From Candidatus Zixiibacteriota bacterium (GTDB taxonomy: Bacteria; Blakebacterota; Blakebacteria; Blakebacterales; Blakebacteraceae), in assembly GCA_030604325.1 (NCBI GenBank), contig JAUVWC010000006.1, forward strand, positions 1 to 11,567: 11,567 nt of DNA, read 5' to 3'. The notes under the pieces are model-generated. The model was not told where the DNA came from, made no database searches, and saw only the letters and a list, made by a program, of their open reading frames with translations. The position numbers and the translations under genes were made by a program. Shown here piece after piece: positions 1-8,161 of this stretch; position 1 is the first letter of the stretch, and the number at the start of each line of letters is the position of its first letter.

Positions 1-3000
1 CCCTGAGCATCCGCAAGGCCTCATCCACCGCCGCTTTCAGCTCGCGGTCGTAGCCGCGCAGCTCGTCCTCCGGCGTATTCTCTGCCCACACATCCGGCGC
101 CACCCCGTAGTTCTCCAGGTTGATGCCGTAGTTGTTGGGCTTTGTCGGATCGTAAGTAACGACCAGAGATCCCGGCGTGCGGATCCGGCCGCCGTTGATC
201 AGCGAGTAGCTGCCGGTTGCGATAACTCCCCCCAGGGTCGGGGTGCCCACGATCTGCCCCAGGCCCAGGTCGCGGAATCCCATCGGCGTTACCTCGCTGT
301 CGGAGCCGGAGCGCGCATTGATGAGCATCACCTTGGGGCCGGCGATGGCCTGGCGCGGGCGCCGTCCCGAACTCCGATCGGACCACCGGTAGTTCCAATA
401 CTCGTAGGGACGACGTTCCAGGATGTCGAGCAGCTGCTGGTCGGTATTGCCGCCGCCGTTGTAGCGGATGTCGACGATGATCCCCCTGGCGTTCCAGAAC
501 TGGTTGATCTCGTTCTCGAACACCCGCAGCGAGGACTGGTTCATCGACCTGATATGGACGTAGGCGATCTGGCCGCCCGATTCCCGCTCCACGAACTCCC
601 GGTTCCTCTCCACCCACTCCTGGTACTGGATGTTGCGCAGGTCGCGCAGCGAGGTGACCATCCTGATACGGATCTCCCGCCCGTCCCGCCCGCGCGGCGA
701 GGAGGCCACTTTAACGGTTACATAGTCGTTGAGCGTGTGGTTGAGGATCTTCCAGCAGTTGTCGGGAGGCCTGATCTCCTGGCCGTCGATGGCGAGTACG
801 TACTCACCGATGCCCAGGTCGATCCACTCTTTGTCAGCGGGGCCGTCCCGGTAGATGTGCGTGATCCTGAACCCGCCCCCCTCCGGCTCCATCTCGAAGC
901 CGAGGAATCTGGTGCGGTAGGTGGTCGGGCTCTCGATACCGCTGGGGCCGCTCACGCCGGTGTGGGAGGCATTCAACTCGCCGATCATCTCGTTGGCCAG
1001 GTCGTAAACGTCCTGGTTCAGTCCCACATACGGCAGCAGCGGCTCATACCGCCTCCTGACGGCGTCCCAGTCGAACCCATGCATGTTCTCGTCGTAGAAG
1101 CGGTACTTCATAACCCGCCATGCCTCGTCGAAGATCTGGCGCCACTCCGCCTTCTTATCAACGATCACGGTGAAGCTGAAGTCGACCTGCTCCTTCGTCT
1201 TGCTGGACAGCGGCATGCGGTAGACGTTCCTGCCCTGCCGGTAGAAAACCGTCTTGCGGTCCCGGGTGGGCGTCATCCCGCTGAAGCTGCCGTCGGTGAC
1301 CTTCTTCCGGTCCTTACCGTCGATGCCGACGGAGAAGAGCCCGCTCCCTCTGTCATCCCTGCTGAGGAAGTAGATCGTCTCACCGTCGCTGGATAGGAAG
1401 TAGCTGGCACCGAAACCGGAGACGCCGTTGCTGCCGCTGGTGAGCTGAACGGCACGACGGTCGATGCCGTCGAGATCGATCCTGATCGCCGGCGGAACCT
1501 CCTCTTCTTCCTGCTCCCTCTCCCCTCTTCTTTCCCCTCTCTCCCCTCTCTCCTGCTGGCGGCGCTCCCTCACCAGCGGGTCATCCGGATCCTCCGCTAC
1601 GCGCTGCAGTGAGACCTTGAACAGGTGGGTGACCCCCCCCTCTCGGCTCGAGGTGAATACCAGCGTCTTGCCGTCAGGGGTCAGCAGTCCTCCTCGGTCG
1701 GTAAACGGATTCTGGGTGACGTTGTACTCCTTCCGCTCGGAGATATTGAACAGGTAGACCTCCGAGTCCTGATCCTCGTCGCTGCGGGTGTAGACCAGCC
1801 ACTGCCCGTCGGGGGAGAAAGCAGCCAGCGAGTACCCCCGGTTCGCATTATGGGCCAGTTCCCTGGTGCGACCGCTGGCCGCGTCGACCAGGTAGAGTCT
1901 GTTCGCGGCCGCATAGGTCAGCTGCTGCGAATCCTCCGACCAGATGGGCCGGCCCTTCTCCGACTCATGCCGGGACAACCGGCGCCGCTGGCCGGTGGCG
2001 ACCTCGTACAGCCAGATCTCCTGGTCGCCCGACTCGTCGGAGACATAAGCCAGGTATGTGCCGTCCGGGGAGTAGATCTGATAGCGGTCGCGCCAGGCCG
2101 AGGAGGTTACCTGCTTCTTCTCACCCACCTCGGGGTCGGTGGGTACGATGAGGATCTCACCGTGGTAATCAACGGCCACGTTGTCACCCTCGGGCGAGGG
2201 AGCAAAACCGTCCGCTTCGCTGTCGGTCTGGAGGTATTCGACCAGATTGCTCTTGGGATCGAAATCGAGGTCGATGGTAATCTTCTGCGGCCTGCCGTCG
2301 GGGACCGATAGCTTCCACAGCTCGAACTCGTTCTCATAAATAATGGTGCGTCCGTCGGGACTGATGGAGGGATACTGCACCCCGTCGCTGCGGTGGGAGG
2401 TCACCTGCATGGGATCGCCGCCGGTGGGTGCGATCTTCCAGATATTGAAGATCCCGTCCCGCTCGGACATGAAGTAGATCATTCCGTCGGCGCCCCACAT
2501 CGGATAGGCGTCCTGGGTGTGCTCCCGGAACGCATGGATGTCGAGGTCGGTCAGCTGGGTGATCTGCTTGGTGTTCAGGTCCTGCACCCAGATATCGGTG
2601 TTCCTGTTACCCCGGTAGCCCTTGCGCCAGTAGCGGAAGCCCGACCGGTTGAAGGCGATCATGCTGCCGTCGGGCTTGATCATCCCGGCGGCGCCCATGT
2701 CCATCTCCATCGGCACCGGCAGGTCCCCTTCGGCCGACACGGTGTGAAGGGGAGTCCCCCAGCCATTGGCCCCGCGGCTGGTGGAGAAGAGCAGGCGCTG
2801 GCCGTCCGGCGTCCAGTAGAGCATCATGTCGCCTGTCGTGTGGAAGGTCACCTGCCGGGGCACGCCCCCCGCGGTGGGAACCACAAAGATATCGTCGTTG
2901 CCCATGCGGTTGCTGGTGAACGCTATCCACCTGCCGTCGGGCGAGAACCGCGGAAACAGGTCCATGGCCACATGGGCGGTAAGGCGGTACGGATTGCTGC

Positions 3001-3169
3001 CGTCCTCGTTGGCCACCCAGATATCTCCATGGTAGGAAAAGGCGATCTTGCCGTTACAGATATGCGGGTAGCGCGCGAACTTGATCGGATCGGCACCAGC
3101 CCTGCCCGCCGCTGCCAGTGCCAGGACCAGCATCAGGCTCAACACAGATATGAAAGGTGTCCTGTTCAG
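1..3169 (-). CDS. Secreted tricorn protease homologue (S41 family), C-terminus cut by the window edge
   Basis: Large extracytoplasmic serine protease expected to cut peptides into very short fragments. The frame is open for 1056 codons to the left edge. From the N-terminus I read a signal peptide (charged MNRTPF, hydrophobic stretch, cleavage after about A26); a long beta-propeller region to about residue 680 with repeated SPDGR/TPDGQ blade motifs; a tricorn core with NASHTG (His736, matching tricorn's catalytic His746); a PDZ-like segment about 752-835; and the S41 core with SGSDSE (nucleophile Ser956, oxyanion Asp957) and LENYGVAPD (likely charge-relay Glu1019). Relatives are about 1050-1100 residues, so little is missing. 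No ATG lies upstream of 3133 before the in-frame stop. I chose CTG at 3169 because GGAG sits 7 nt before it and it restores a full signal peptide. GTG at 3145 or ATG at 3133 would leave only the hydrophobic core. Residues about 537-557 are an unusual Glu/Arg low-complexity insert. Divergent from the M28 peptidase. Confidence 0.93.
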   Translation of the reverse strand, partial: MNRTPFISVLSLMLVLALAAAGRAGADPIKFARYPHICNGKIAFSYHGDIWVANEDGSNPYRLTAHVAMDLFPRFSPDGRWIAFTSNRMGNDDIFVVPTAGGVPRQVTFHTTGDMMLYWTPDGQRLLFSTSRGANGWGTPLHTVSAEGDLPVPMEMDMGAAGMIKPDGSMIAFNRSGFRYWRKGYRGNRNTDIWVQDLNTKQITQLTDLDIHAFREHTQDAYPMWGADGMIYFMSERDGIFNIWKIAPTGGDPMQVTSHRSDGVQYPSISPDGRTIIYENEFELWKLSVPDGRPQKITIDLDFDPKSNLVEYLQTDSEADGFAPSPEGDNVAVDYHGEILIVPTDPEVGEKKQVTSSAWRDRYQIYSPDGTYLAYVSDESGDQEIWLYEVATGQRRRLSRHESEKGRPIWSEDSQQLTYAAANRLYLVDAASGRTRELAHNANRGYSLAAFSPDGQWLVYTRSDEDQDSEVYLFNISERKEYNVTQNPFTDRGGLLTPDGKTLVFTSSREGGVTHLFKVSLQRVAEDPDDPLVRERRQQERGERGERRGEREQEEEEVPPAIRIDLDGIDRRAVQLTSGSNGVSGFGASYFLSSDGETIYFLSRDDRGSGLFSVGIDGKDRKKVTDGSFSGMTPTRDRKTVFYRQGRNVYRMPLSSKTKEQVDFSFTVIVDKKAEWRQIFDEAWRVMKYRFYDENMHGFDWDAVRRRYEPLLPYVGLNQDVYDLANEMIGELNASHTGVSGPSGIESPTTYRTRFLGFEMEPEGGGFRITHIYRDGPADKEWIDLGIGEYVLAIDGQEIRPPDNCWKILNHTLNDYVTVKVASSPRGRDGREIRIRMVTSLRDLRNIQYQEWVERNREFVERESGGQIAYVHIRSMNQSSLRVFENEINQFWNARGIIVDIRYNGGGNTDQQLLDILERRPYEYWNYRWSDRSSGRRPRQAIAGPKVMLINARSGSDSEVTPMGFRDLGLGQIVGTPTLGGVIATGSYSLINGGRIRTPGSLVVTYDPTKPNNYGINLENYGVAPDVWAENTPEDELRGYDRELKAAVDEALRMLR

Positions 3170-3411
3170 GTTAAGTCTCCGTGTGGTGCGGTGTGGGGTC
3201 TCCCGAAAGGTGACCGACTGTCCTAGTGTCCCGAGTCATAAATCCGTCGGAATTCATCCTCCGCTCAGCATCCTCAATATCCCTCCTGCCCGTCAATCAC
3301 AATGATGAAGCCTCGCTCTCCATTTGTAGGAACACAGAGTATTGGTGCATAATGCTCGCTGACTTCTACCTGAAGACCGACTCTTTCAGACTCCGTCCTG
3401 TGGAGGAATTG
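3170..3411. other. Divergent intergenic region between two secreted peptidase genes
   Basis: About 240 bp separate the starts of the minus-strand tricorn homologue and the plus-strand M28 peptidase, so promoters for both should lie here. A frame joined to the M28 gene stays open back to 3226, but that extension precedes the signal peptide and is not expected to be translated. No strong operator palindrome was seen. Confidence 0.6.
3324..3353 (+). promoter_or_regulatory. Weak candidate sigma-70-like promoter for the M28 peptidase
   Basis: CATAAT (3348-3353) matches the -10 consensus at five of six bases and is preceded by TG-rich sequence. TTGTAG (3324-3329) is a poor -35 at 18 bp spacing. 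It lies about 58 nt before the chosen start codon. Match only; nothing else supports it. Confidence 0.3.
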
Positions 3412-4986
3412 ATGAAACGCATAGTATTCGGAATTGCTATCTGCGGCCTGCTCATCGTAACGACCGCCCCGGTTTCGGCTCAGACACTGGCAGTCGACGA
3501 TCCTGTGTTGACACAGATCTGGACCGAGGCCATGGAGAACTCCCAGCTCGAAGCCCTGGCGCACGAGCTGGTGGATGGTTTCGGCACCCGGCTCACGGGC
3601 AGCCGTCAGTACCAGAAGGCGCATCAATGGGCGGTCGAGACGTTCGCGGAATGGGGCATCTCGGCCCGTAACGAACAATACGGTACCTGGGTCGGCTGGG
3701 AGAGAGGGATCACCCATGTCGACCTTCTCGAACCGTGGGTGAGAACCCTGGACGGCGTATCACTGGCCTGGAGCCCCGGAACGCGCCGACCGGTGAAGGC
3801 CGAAGCTGTAATCATCCCCGCCGTCGCCGACACGAACGCCTTCAGGGCGTGGCTGCCGAACGTAAAGAGGAAGTTCGTCATGATCTCCTTGCCCGAACTA
3901 ACCGGGCGCCCGGACGAAGTCTGGGAGGAGTTCGCGTTGCCGGCGACACTCGAGAAGATGCGTGAGGCGCGGGAAGAGGCCCGCGAGGCATTCAACGAGA
4001 ACATGAAGAACGCGGGTTTCGAGGGCCGTAGGTACCAGTCGGCTCTGGCAGCCGCGCTCGAGGAAGCCGGTGCGGCAGGTATCATCAGCATGAACTGGAT
4101 GGGCGGCTGGGGAACCTACCGGGTGTTCAGCTCCTATACCAAGGAAGTACCTTCGATCCAGCTCTCACTCGAGGATTACACACTGGTCTACCGCATGGCA
4201 AAGAGTGGCCAGCAGCCGGTCCTCCAGATCGAGGCGCAAACTGAATTCCTCGACGACCAGCCCGCCTTCAACACAGTTGCCATGATCCCGGGCACCGAAA
4301 AGCCCGACGAAGACATCATCCTGATGGGGCACTTCGACACCCTGAGCGGGGCGATGGGAGCCTGTGACAATACAACCGGATCGATGATCGCGATGGAGTC
4401 GCTCAGAATCCTCAAGAAGGTATATCCGAATCCCAAGCGGACCATTGTCGTAGGGTTGTGGGGCAGTGAGGAACAGGGTCTTAACGGGTCGCGGGCGTTC
4501 GTCGAGGATCACCCGGAGATCATCGAGGGAATGCAGGCCGGATTCAACCAGGACAACGGTACCGGACGGTGCGTGCGTATGTCCGACATGGGGTTCATCG
4601 AAGCCGGTCCCTACCTCGCGAAGTGGCTCGCACTGGTGCCGACCGAGGTGAGCAGGCACATCGACCTCCAGCTGCCGGGGATGCCCTCCGGAGGCGGGAG
4701 CGACCACGCCGCCTTCGTGGCGGTGGAAGCGCCCTGCTTCTCACTGAGCTCCCTCAGCTGGGAATACGGCTACACCTGGCACACCCAACGCGACACCTAC
4801 GACAAGATCGTTTTCGACGAAGTGAGGAATAACGTAGTGTTGGCCGCTTCCCTGGCCTACCTGGCCTCAGAGGAGCTGGACAAGCTCCCACGTACAAAGC
4901 GGGAGATGCCCATCGACGAGCGTACCGGCGAGAGGCGGGAGTGGCCCACACAGCGCAAGGCCAACCGCAAGGGAGGCGGCGGCTGA
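3412..4986 (+). CDS. Secreted M28-family zinc aminopeptidase
   Basis: Co-catalytic zinc exopeptidase that removes N-terminal amino acids from peptides outside the cytoplasm; 524 residues. ATG at 3412 is chosen because GGAGG (3402-3406) lies 5 nt before it and the protein then begins with a clean signal peptide (MKR, hydrophobic core, VSA cleavage after residue 23). The open frame reaches back to 3226 but would bury that signal. Zinc-site residues appear in the M28 order: His307 and Asp309 in GHFDT, bridging Asp319 in ACDNTTG, catalytic Glu353 and ligand Glu354 in GSEEQG, Asp381 in NQDNG, and His457 in WHTQRDTYD. The stretch between about residues 110 and 290 fits a PA-like insert, but I cannot confirm that. 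The C-terminus is basic and glycine-rich. Its divergent neighbour is a secreted tricorn homologue, which would supply short peptide substrates. The exact specificity (leucyl, glutamate carboxypeptidase-like, other) cannot be told. Confidence 0.93.
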   Translation: MKRIVFGIAICGLLIVTTAPVSAQTLAVDDPVLTQIWTEAMENSQLEALAHELVDGFGTRLTGSRQYQKAHQWAVETFAEWGISARNEQYGTWVGWERGITHVDLLEPWVRTLDGVSLAWSPGTRRPVKAEAVIIPAVADTNAFRAWLPNVKRKFVMISLPELTGRPDEVWEEFALPATLEKMREAREEAREAFNENMKNAGFEGRRYQSALAAALEEAGAAGIISMNWMGGWGTYRVFSSYTKEVPSIQLSLEDYTLVYRMAKSGQQPVLQIEAQTEFLDDQPAFNTVAMIPGTEKPDEDIILMGHFDTLSGAMGACDNTTGSMIAMESLRILKKVYPNPKRTIVVGLWGSEEQGLNGSRAFVEDHPEIIEGMQAGFNQDNGTGRCVRMSDMGFIEAGPYLAKWLALVPTEVSRHIDLQLPGMPSGGGSDHAAFVAVEAPCFSLSSLSWEYGYTWHTQRDTYDKIVFDEVRNNVVLAASLAYLASEELDKLPRTKREMPIDERTGERREWPTQRKANRKGGGG

Positions 4987-5042
4987 CGCATAACTGATCC
5001 CATCCGCCTGAACAGACTCAACCGTCAAGGAGGCAATATCGG

Positions 5043-5540
5043 CTACGATTCGCTCTCCTCGCTCTTCCGCAGGTGCCGGAAGAAGCTGTTCAGCAGCGCG
5101 GCAGATTCCTCCTCCATGACGCCGGACAAGACTTTGACCCGGTGGTTGAGGCGGGGGTCGTCCACGATGTTATAGAGGGTGCCGCACGCCCCCGCCTTCG
5201 GATCAGGAGCCGCATATACTAATAGCGGGATGCGGGCCTGGACGATCGCCCCGGCGCACATGGGGCAGGGCTCGAGGGTCACATAGATGGTACAGTCCTC
5301 CAGCCGCCAGTCCCCCAGGGTCTCAGAAGCAGCCCCGATGGCGAGGATCTCGGCATGAGCAGTGGCGTCCTTGAGACCCTCCGTACGGTTGTATCCCCGC
5401 CCTATCGCCATCGAGTTGTGTACGATAACGGCGCCCACCGGTACTTCGCCATCTCCTGCCGCCCGTTCGGCCTCCCGCAGAGCCTGCGTCATCCAGAACT
5501 CGTGGTCGTCCGGCCCGAGCAGAGGGATCGCATCATTCAC
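5043..5540 (-). CDS. tadA: tRNA-specific adenosine deaminase TadA
   Basis: Converts adenosine 34 to inosine in the wobble position of a tRNA anticodon (tRNA-Arg ACG in bacteria), allowing one tRNA to read several codons; cytoplasmic, normally essential. The 165-residue protein has the cytidine/deoxycytidylate deaminase zinc motifs: HAE at residues 62-64 (His62 ligand, Glu64 proton shuttle) and PCPMC at 91-95 (Cys92 and Cys95 ligands). The conserved EVPVGAV stretch at about 32-38 and the length are typical of TadA. The start is GTG at 5540, preceded by a modest GACGAG seven bases upstream. It fits because family members begin a few residues before the matching HEFWM segment. Convergent with the M28 gene (56 bp apart, no clear terminator) and divergent from the decarboxylase (79 bp). 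Confidence 0.95.
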   Translation of the reverse strand: MNDAIPLLGPDDHEFWMTQALREAERAAGDGEVPVGAVIVHNSMAIGRGYNRTEGLKDATAHAEILAIGAASETLGDWRLEDCTIYVTLEPCPMCAGAIVQARIPLLVYAAPDPKAGACGTLYNIVDDPRLNHRVKVLSGVMEEESAALLNSFFRHLRKSEESES

Positions 5541-5619
5541 TGATACACTCGTCAGTTCTTCCGGTTAAGTTTCCCTAGAAAGGTTAATGCAACAGGGATA
5601 GATTCCAAGGAAGCTTTTT

Positions 5620-7119
5620 ATGCCAACACAACTGCCCGATCCGAACCTCAATCCTCTCGTCGAGGAGATCGGCAAACGTGTCAACAGTATGATTGCCGAA
5701 TACCTGGACGGCCAGCAGACACGTCGCATTACCGATCCCACACCGGTTGAGAAACTGAGGTCACTATTTGATGAACCGCTTCCCCGGCAGGGTATGCCCC
5801 CTCTGGATGTTCTGGATCTCTATGCCCAAAGGGTAGTCCCGCACACGATGGTCAGTACGAGCCCGGGCTATCTAGGGCTGATGAATCCCACTCCGTTACC
5901 GATTAGCATCTACGCTGACGCCCTTGCCAGCACACTTAACCAGAACCAGGCCGCTTCCCACCACAGCCCGGTCGGATCTGTGATCGAGGAGACGGTGATC
6001 CGCTGGCTTGGAGAGGCCACCGGTTACGGCTCCGATTGCTACGGGCACCTGACGAGCGGGGGTACGATAGCCAACCTGACCGGGCTCAAACTGGCCCTGC
6101 ACCAGGCGGCCCCCGAGGTGCGGGAGTTCGGCCTGGTGGAAACAGGGCGCAGGTTTGCCGTTTACGCCTCCGACCAGCTCCACTTCAGCCTGGTCCGGGC
6201 TACCGATGTTCTCGGACTGGGCAGCAAGGCGCTGCGGAGCGTTCCCGCCCGACCGGATGCCACTGCCGATGTGGAGGCCATCGCTGCGGCCATCGATAGT
6301 GACCGCCGGCAGGGATGGGATCCGATGGCCATCGTGGGCATCGCCGGCACGACCGCCGCTGGTGCCATCGATCCACTCGAGGAACTCGCCGATCTGGCGG
6401 AAAAAACCGGTGCCTGGTTCCATGTGGATGCCGCTTACGGCGGGGCCGCCGGGTTAAGTAAAGAGTTCCCGGGGCTGCTCCGTGGGATAGAACGTGCAGA
6501 CTCGGTCACGGTGGATGCCCACAAGTGGTTCTTCGTGCCTTTTGTGGCTGGAGCAATTCTGTTCCGGGACCCGGAGCACGGGCTGGCCAGCTTCAAGGCC
6601 GCGGCTACCTACATACCTCCTCCTCGCGGAGGCTCTCAGCACCCACCGACCGACTACTATCAACATGGCCTGGCCGGTACACGACGATTCGATGCCCTCA
6701 AGATTTGGATGGCGCTCAAGCACATGGGGGCAGACTGGTATGCGAATGCAGTGGACCGGCAGCTTCGGCTAACCCGGAGATTCGCGGAAAAGGTCGAATC
6801 CATACCCGGCTGGAACATCGCTGTGGCACCGGCAACGGCCATCGTGACATTCCGCTACGAGCCTGAGCGGATCGCACTGGCCATCAGCAAGAAAGATGCC
6901 GAAGCAGAAAGAGCACTGCAGCAACGGAACGCTCTCCAAGAGTGGATCGCCAGCACCGTTCAGGAGGAAGGGCGGTTCTGGATTTCAGCCACGCCGGTGC
7001 CGGGAGGCACAGCCCTGCGGCTGAACGTCATCTCCTATCTCACCGACGAATCAACTATCGATGCTTTCCTGGATACTCTGCCGGAATTGGGAAACAGGGC
7101 AGGAGGAATGATTTTTTAG
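5620..7119 (+). CDS. Group II PLP-dependent amino-acid decarboxylase
   Basis: Pyridoxal-phosphate enzyme of the aromatic-L-amino-acid / glutamate / histidine decarboxylase family, expected to turn an L-amino acid into its amine with loss of CO2. The 499-residue length is usual. Visible motifs are TSGGTIANL (PLP-phosphate region, about 146-154), His188 in LHFSL (stacks on the PLP ring in this family), Asp270 in HVDAAYGG (binds the pyridine nitrogen), and Lys302 in DAHKWFF (Schiff-base lysine). The ATG has a strong AAGGAAG site (5607-5613) six bases upstream. The substrate cannot be read from the sequence; aromatic amino acids are the commonest for this branch, but distant members act on others. 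It is divergent from tadA and followed by a terminator-like hairpin, so it is probably transcribed alone. Whether it belongs with the dehydrogenase/mutase pair 1 kb downstream is unknown. Confidence 0.92.
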   Translation: MPTQLPDPNLNPLVEEIGKRVNSMIAEYLDGQQTRRITDPTPVEKLRSLFDEPLPRQGMPPLDVLDLYAQRVVPHTMVSTSPGYLGLMNPTPLPISIYADALASTLNQNQAASHHSPVGSVIEETVIRWLGEATGYGSDCYGHLTSGGTIANLTGLKLALHQAAPEVREFGLVETGRRFAVYASDQLHFSLVRATDVLGLGSKALRSVPARPDATADVEAIAAAIDSDRRQGWDPMAIVGIAGTTAAGAIDPLEELADLAEKTGAWFHVDAAYGGAAGLSKEFPGLLRGIERADSVTVDAHKWFFVPFVAGAILFRDPEHGLASFKAAATYIPPPRGGSQHPPTDYYQHGLAGTRRFDALKIWMALKHMGADWYANAVDRQLRLTRRFAEKVESIPGWNIAVAPATAIVTFRYEPERIALAISKKDAEAERALQQRNALQEWIASTVQEEGRFWISATPVPGGTALRLNVISYLTDESTIDAFLDTLPELGNRAGGMIF

Positions 7120-7125
7120 GCAACT

Positions 7126-7147
7126 AAAACTGCGGTTCGCACGTTTT
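7126..7147 (+). terminator. Likely intrinsic terminator of the decarboxylase gene
   Basis: Seven bases after the stop codon, AAAAC-TGCG (7126-7134) pairs with CGCA-GTTTT (7138-7147) around a GTT loop, with one bulged C at 7142. The stem ends in a T-run, as an intrinsic terminator would. The G-C core is only a few pairs, so termination may be partial. Confidence 0.45.
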
Positions 7148-7238
7148 AAAAAGTGAGACATTTAATATGAGCTGGGGTTGCAGGATAAGAGGGAATAGCG
7201 AGGAAGATGAAGGAACCCCGGTTATGAGGAGATAAATA

Positions 7239-7445
7239 ATGGTTTCCAACAGACCTTTTATAACCGACGGCATGCCCGCTCGGGCCATACATGCGTGGAG
7301 ATGGGTGGATCCCGACCGATCCCTTTCCCATCAAGTGTCTCGACTGCGGCACTCACTACTATACGAGCACTGGGTAGTCGGTAGGGCACGGAGTGGGCGG
7401 TTCAGCGCCCAGCGCGGCCGGCCGTTGGTGAGAATCGTCAAGTAA
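7239..7445 (+). CDS. Small basic hypothetical protein (68 aa)
   Basis: I do not recognise this protein. The case for translation is the ribosome site: GAGGAG (7226-7231) seven bases before ATG 7239, among the best in the window. The product is rich in Arg, Trp and His (for example AIHAWRWVD), with no signal peptide or membrane segment. A 22-codon ORF (7167-7235) ends four bases before the start and contains its ribosome site, as a leader peptide might. A large hairpin follows the stop codon. In another frame, 7291-7377 encodes a short piece with a CLDCG zinc-ribbon-like motif, so this could also be a frameshifted remnant of an older gene. Confidence 0.35.
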   Translation: MVSNRPFITDGMPARAIHAWRWVDPDRSLSHQVSRLRHSLLYEHWVVGRARSGRFSAQRGRPLVRIVK

Positions 7446-7447
7446 GC

Positions 7448-7524
7448 GGTTCTCAGGATTATATAGAACCTCCCGAAACGGGCCGTGTGCTCCCCATCAA
7501 GCACACGGCCCGCGGTATTCTATA
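7448..7524 (+). other. Large stem-loop with a competing alternative hairpin
   Basis: CGGGCCGTGTGCT (7479-7491) and AGCACACGGCCCG (7500-7512) form a perfect 13-bp stem with an 8-base loop. Outside it, TATAGAACC (7462-7470) can pair with GG-TA-TTCTATA (7514-7524) with a two-base bulge, lengthening the structure. The AGAACC in that outer arm can instead pair with GGTTCT (7448-7453), so two folds compete. No T-run follows directly; TCTTTTT comes about 20 bases later. It lies between convergent small ORFs (7239-7445 plus, 7592-7861 minus), so a bidirectional terminator or the fold of a small RNA are both possible. Confidence 0.6.
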
Positions 7525-7591
7525 ACCATCTCTTTTTGATATGTTGGAAGTAATAGACGACAAATCACACTATGACAATATCTTTTTCCCC

Positions 7592-7861
7592 CTACTCCAG
7601 AATATGCTCCACGACTGATTGAGTCTCCCACTCAAGCAGCTTCCTAACCATATCATAATCCTCCTCACCCAATGTATCAGCTAGACCGTCAAGTATCCTG
7701 CGATGGAGATCTTCGAGGAATTCCCTCCAATTAGCTACTTCACTGAGCTTGAGCTTTTGTTCGGGATCTTCCGTTCTCTCCGCTTCCTCGCGCAACTGCA
7801 CGGAAGTCGCATCTTTTGCCGGGACTTTATCGTCCCCGATAGGATACTCACGAAGATCCAT
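7592..7861 (-). CDS. Small acidic helical hypothetical protein (89 aa)
   Basis: Unrecognised. The product is acidic and looks almost entirely alpha-helical, with runs such as QLREEAERTEDPEQKLKL and a C-terminal LLEWETQSVVEHILE. There is no cysteine, signal peptide or membrane segment. The frame has two start codons three codons apart. I use the inner ATG at 7861 because the AGAGGGGG ribosome site (7875-7868 on the minus strand) is six bases before it and directly abuts the outer ATG at 7867. Good codon structure and a clear ribosome site make it a probable real gene. It stands alone, on the opposite strand to its neighbours. Small acidic helical proteins of this kind include adaptors and antitoxins, but nothing here points to either. 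Confidence 0.6.
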   Translation of the reverse strand: MDLREYPIGDDKVPAKDATSVQLREEAERTEDPEQKLKLSEVANWREFLEDLHRRILDGLADTLGEEDYDMVRKLLEWETQSVVEHILE

Positions 7862-7867
7862 AATCAT

Positions 7868-8161
7868 CCCCCTCTATCTAACTCCATTTGGACGGCCAGC
7901 GAGGCATATTCGCCTCTCTCCCAATTCTACCCGGTGGCGAGGTCAAATGTCCAAGCGTATCCATGATCTCTTCGGGCTGCTGCCCACTGTCACGGCCGCA
8001 GGATATTCAATCTGCGCACTGGAGCGCGCCAGAGGTGTTCCTGTATTCTTGCTGAAACAGATCTGGTAGGTTACGTATTCTACGTTTCCTGGTAAAATGA
8101 GAAAGATCCCTATCGGCTAGGAATATTTCAACAGTGCCCGTTGAGCGCCGAGGAGAAAGAG
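7868..8161. other. Intergenic region upstream of the opine dehydrogenase
   Basis: About 290 bp between the minus-strand 89-residue gene and the dehydrogenase start, so both need promoters here. TAAAAT near 8093-8098 is a passable -10, with a poor TTACGT about 16 bp before it for the dehydrogenase unit. The repeated TACGT (in TTACGTATTCTACGT, about 8071-8085) could be a binding site, but this is weak. A 40-codon ORF lies inside. Confidence 0.35.
7947..8069 (+). CDS. Doubtful 40-residue ORF before the dehydrogenase
   Basis: The ORF starts MSKRIHDLFGLLPTV and ends FLLKQIW, an amphipathic, basic product. GCGAGG lies four bases before ATG 7947, a rather short spacing. It is 92 bp upstream of the opine dehydrogenase on the same strand and could be a leader or small co-transcribed protein. 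The same frame stays open upstream to 7749 across the antisense 89-residue gene, which is probably chance. Size and weak signals keep confidence low. Confidence 0.25.
   Translation: MSKRIHDLFGLLPTVTAAGYSICALERARGVPVFLLKQIW

Noticed and set aside
554..3226. Several long plus-strand ORFs opposite the tricorn gene
   Set aside because: They are antisense shadows of one continuous minus-strand frame with clear protease and propeller motifs.
3226..3411. N-terminal extension of the M28 peptidase by 62 codons
   Set aside because: It would place the signal peptide inside the protein, while ATG 3412 has a strong ribosome site and starts the signal peptide exactly.
3168..5574. GGTTAAGT[C/T]TCC near 3168-3179 and 5563-5574 as a shared operator
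   Set aside because: A 12-bp match with one mismatch is expected by chance many times in a window this long, and the first copy overlaps the tricorn ribosome site.
5563..5587. Direct GGTTAA repeats before the decarboxylase
   Set aside because: Only six bases each, 19 bp apart, with no symmetry; too short to call an operator.
7291..7377. 28-residue ORF with a CLDCG zinc-ribbon-like motif
   Set aside because: It has no ribosome site, only one cysteine pair, and overlaps the better-initiated 68-codon ORF.
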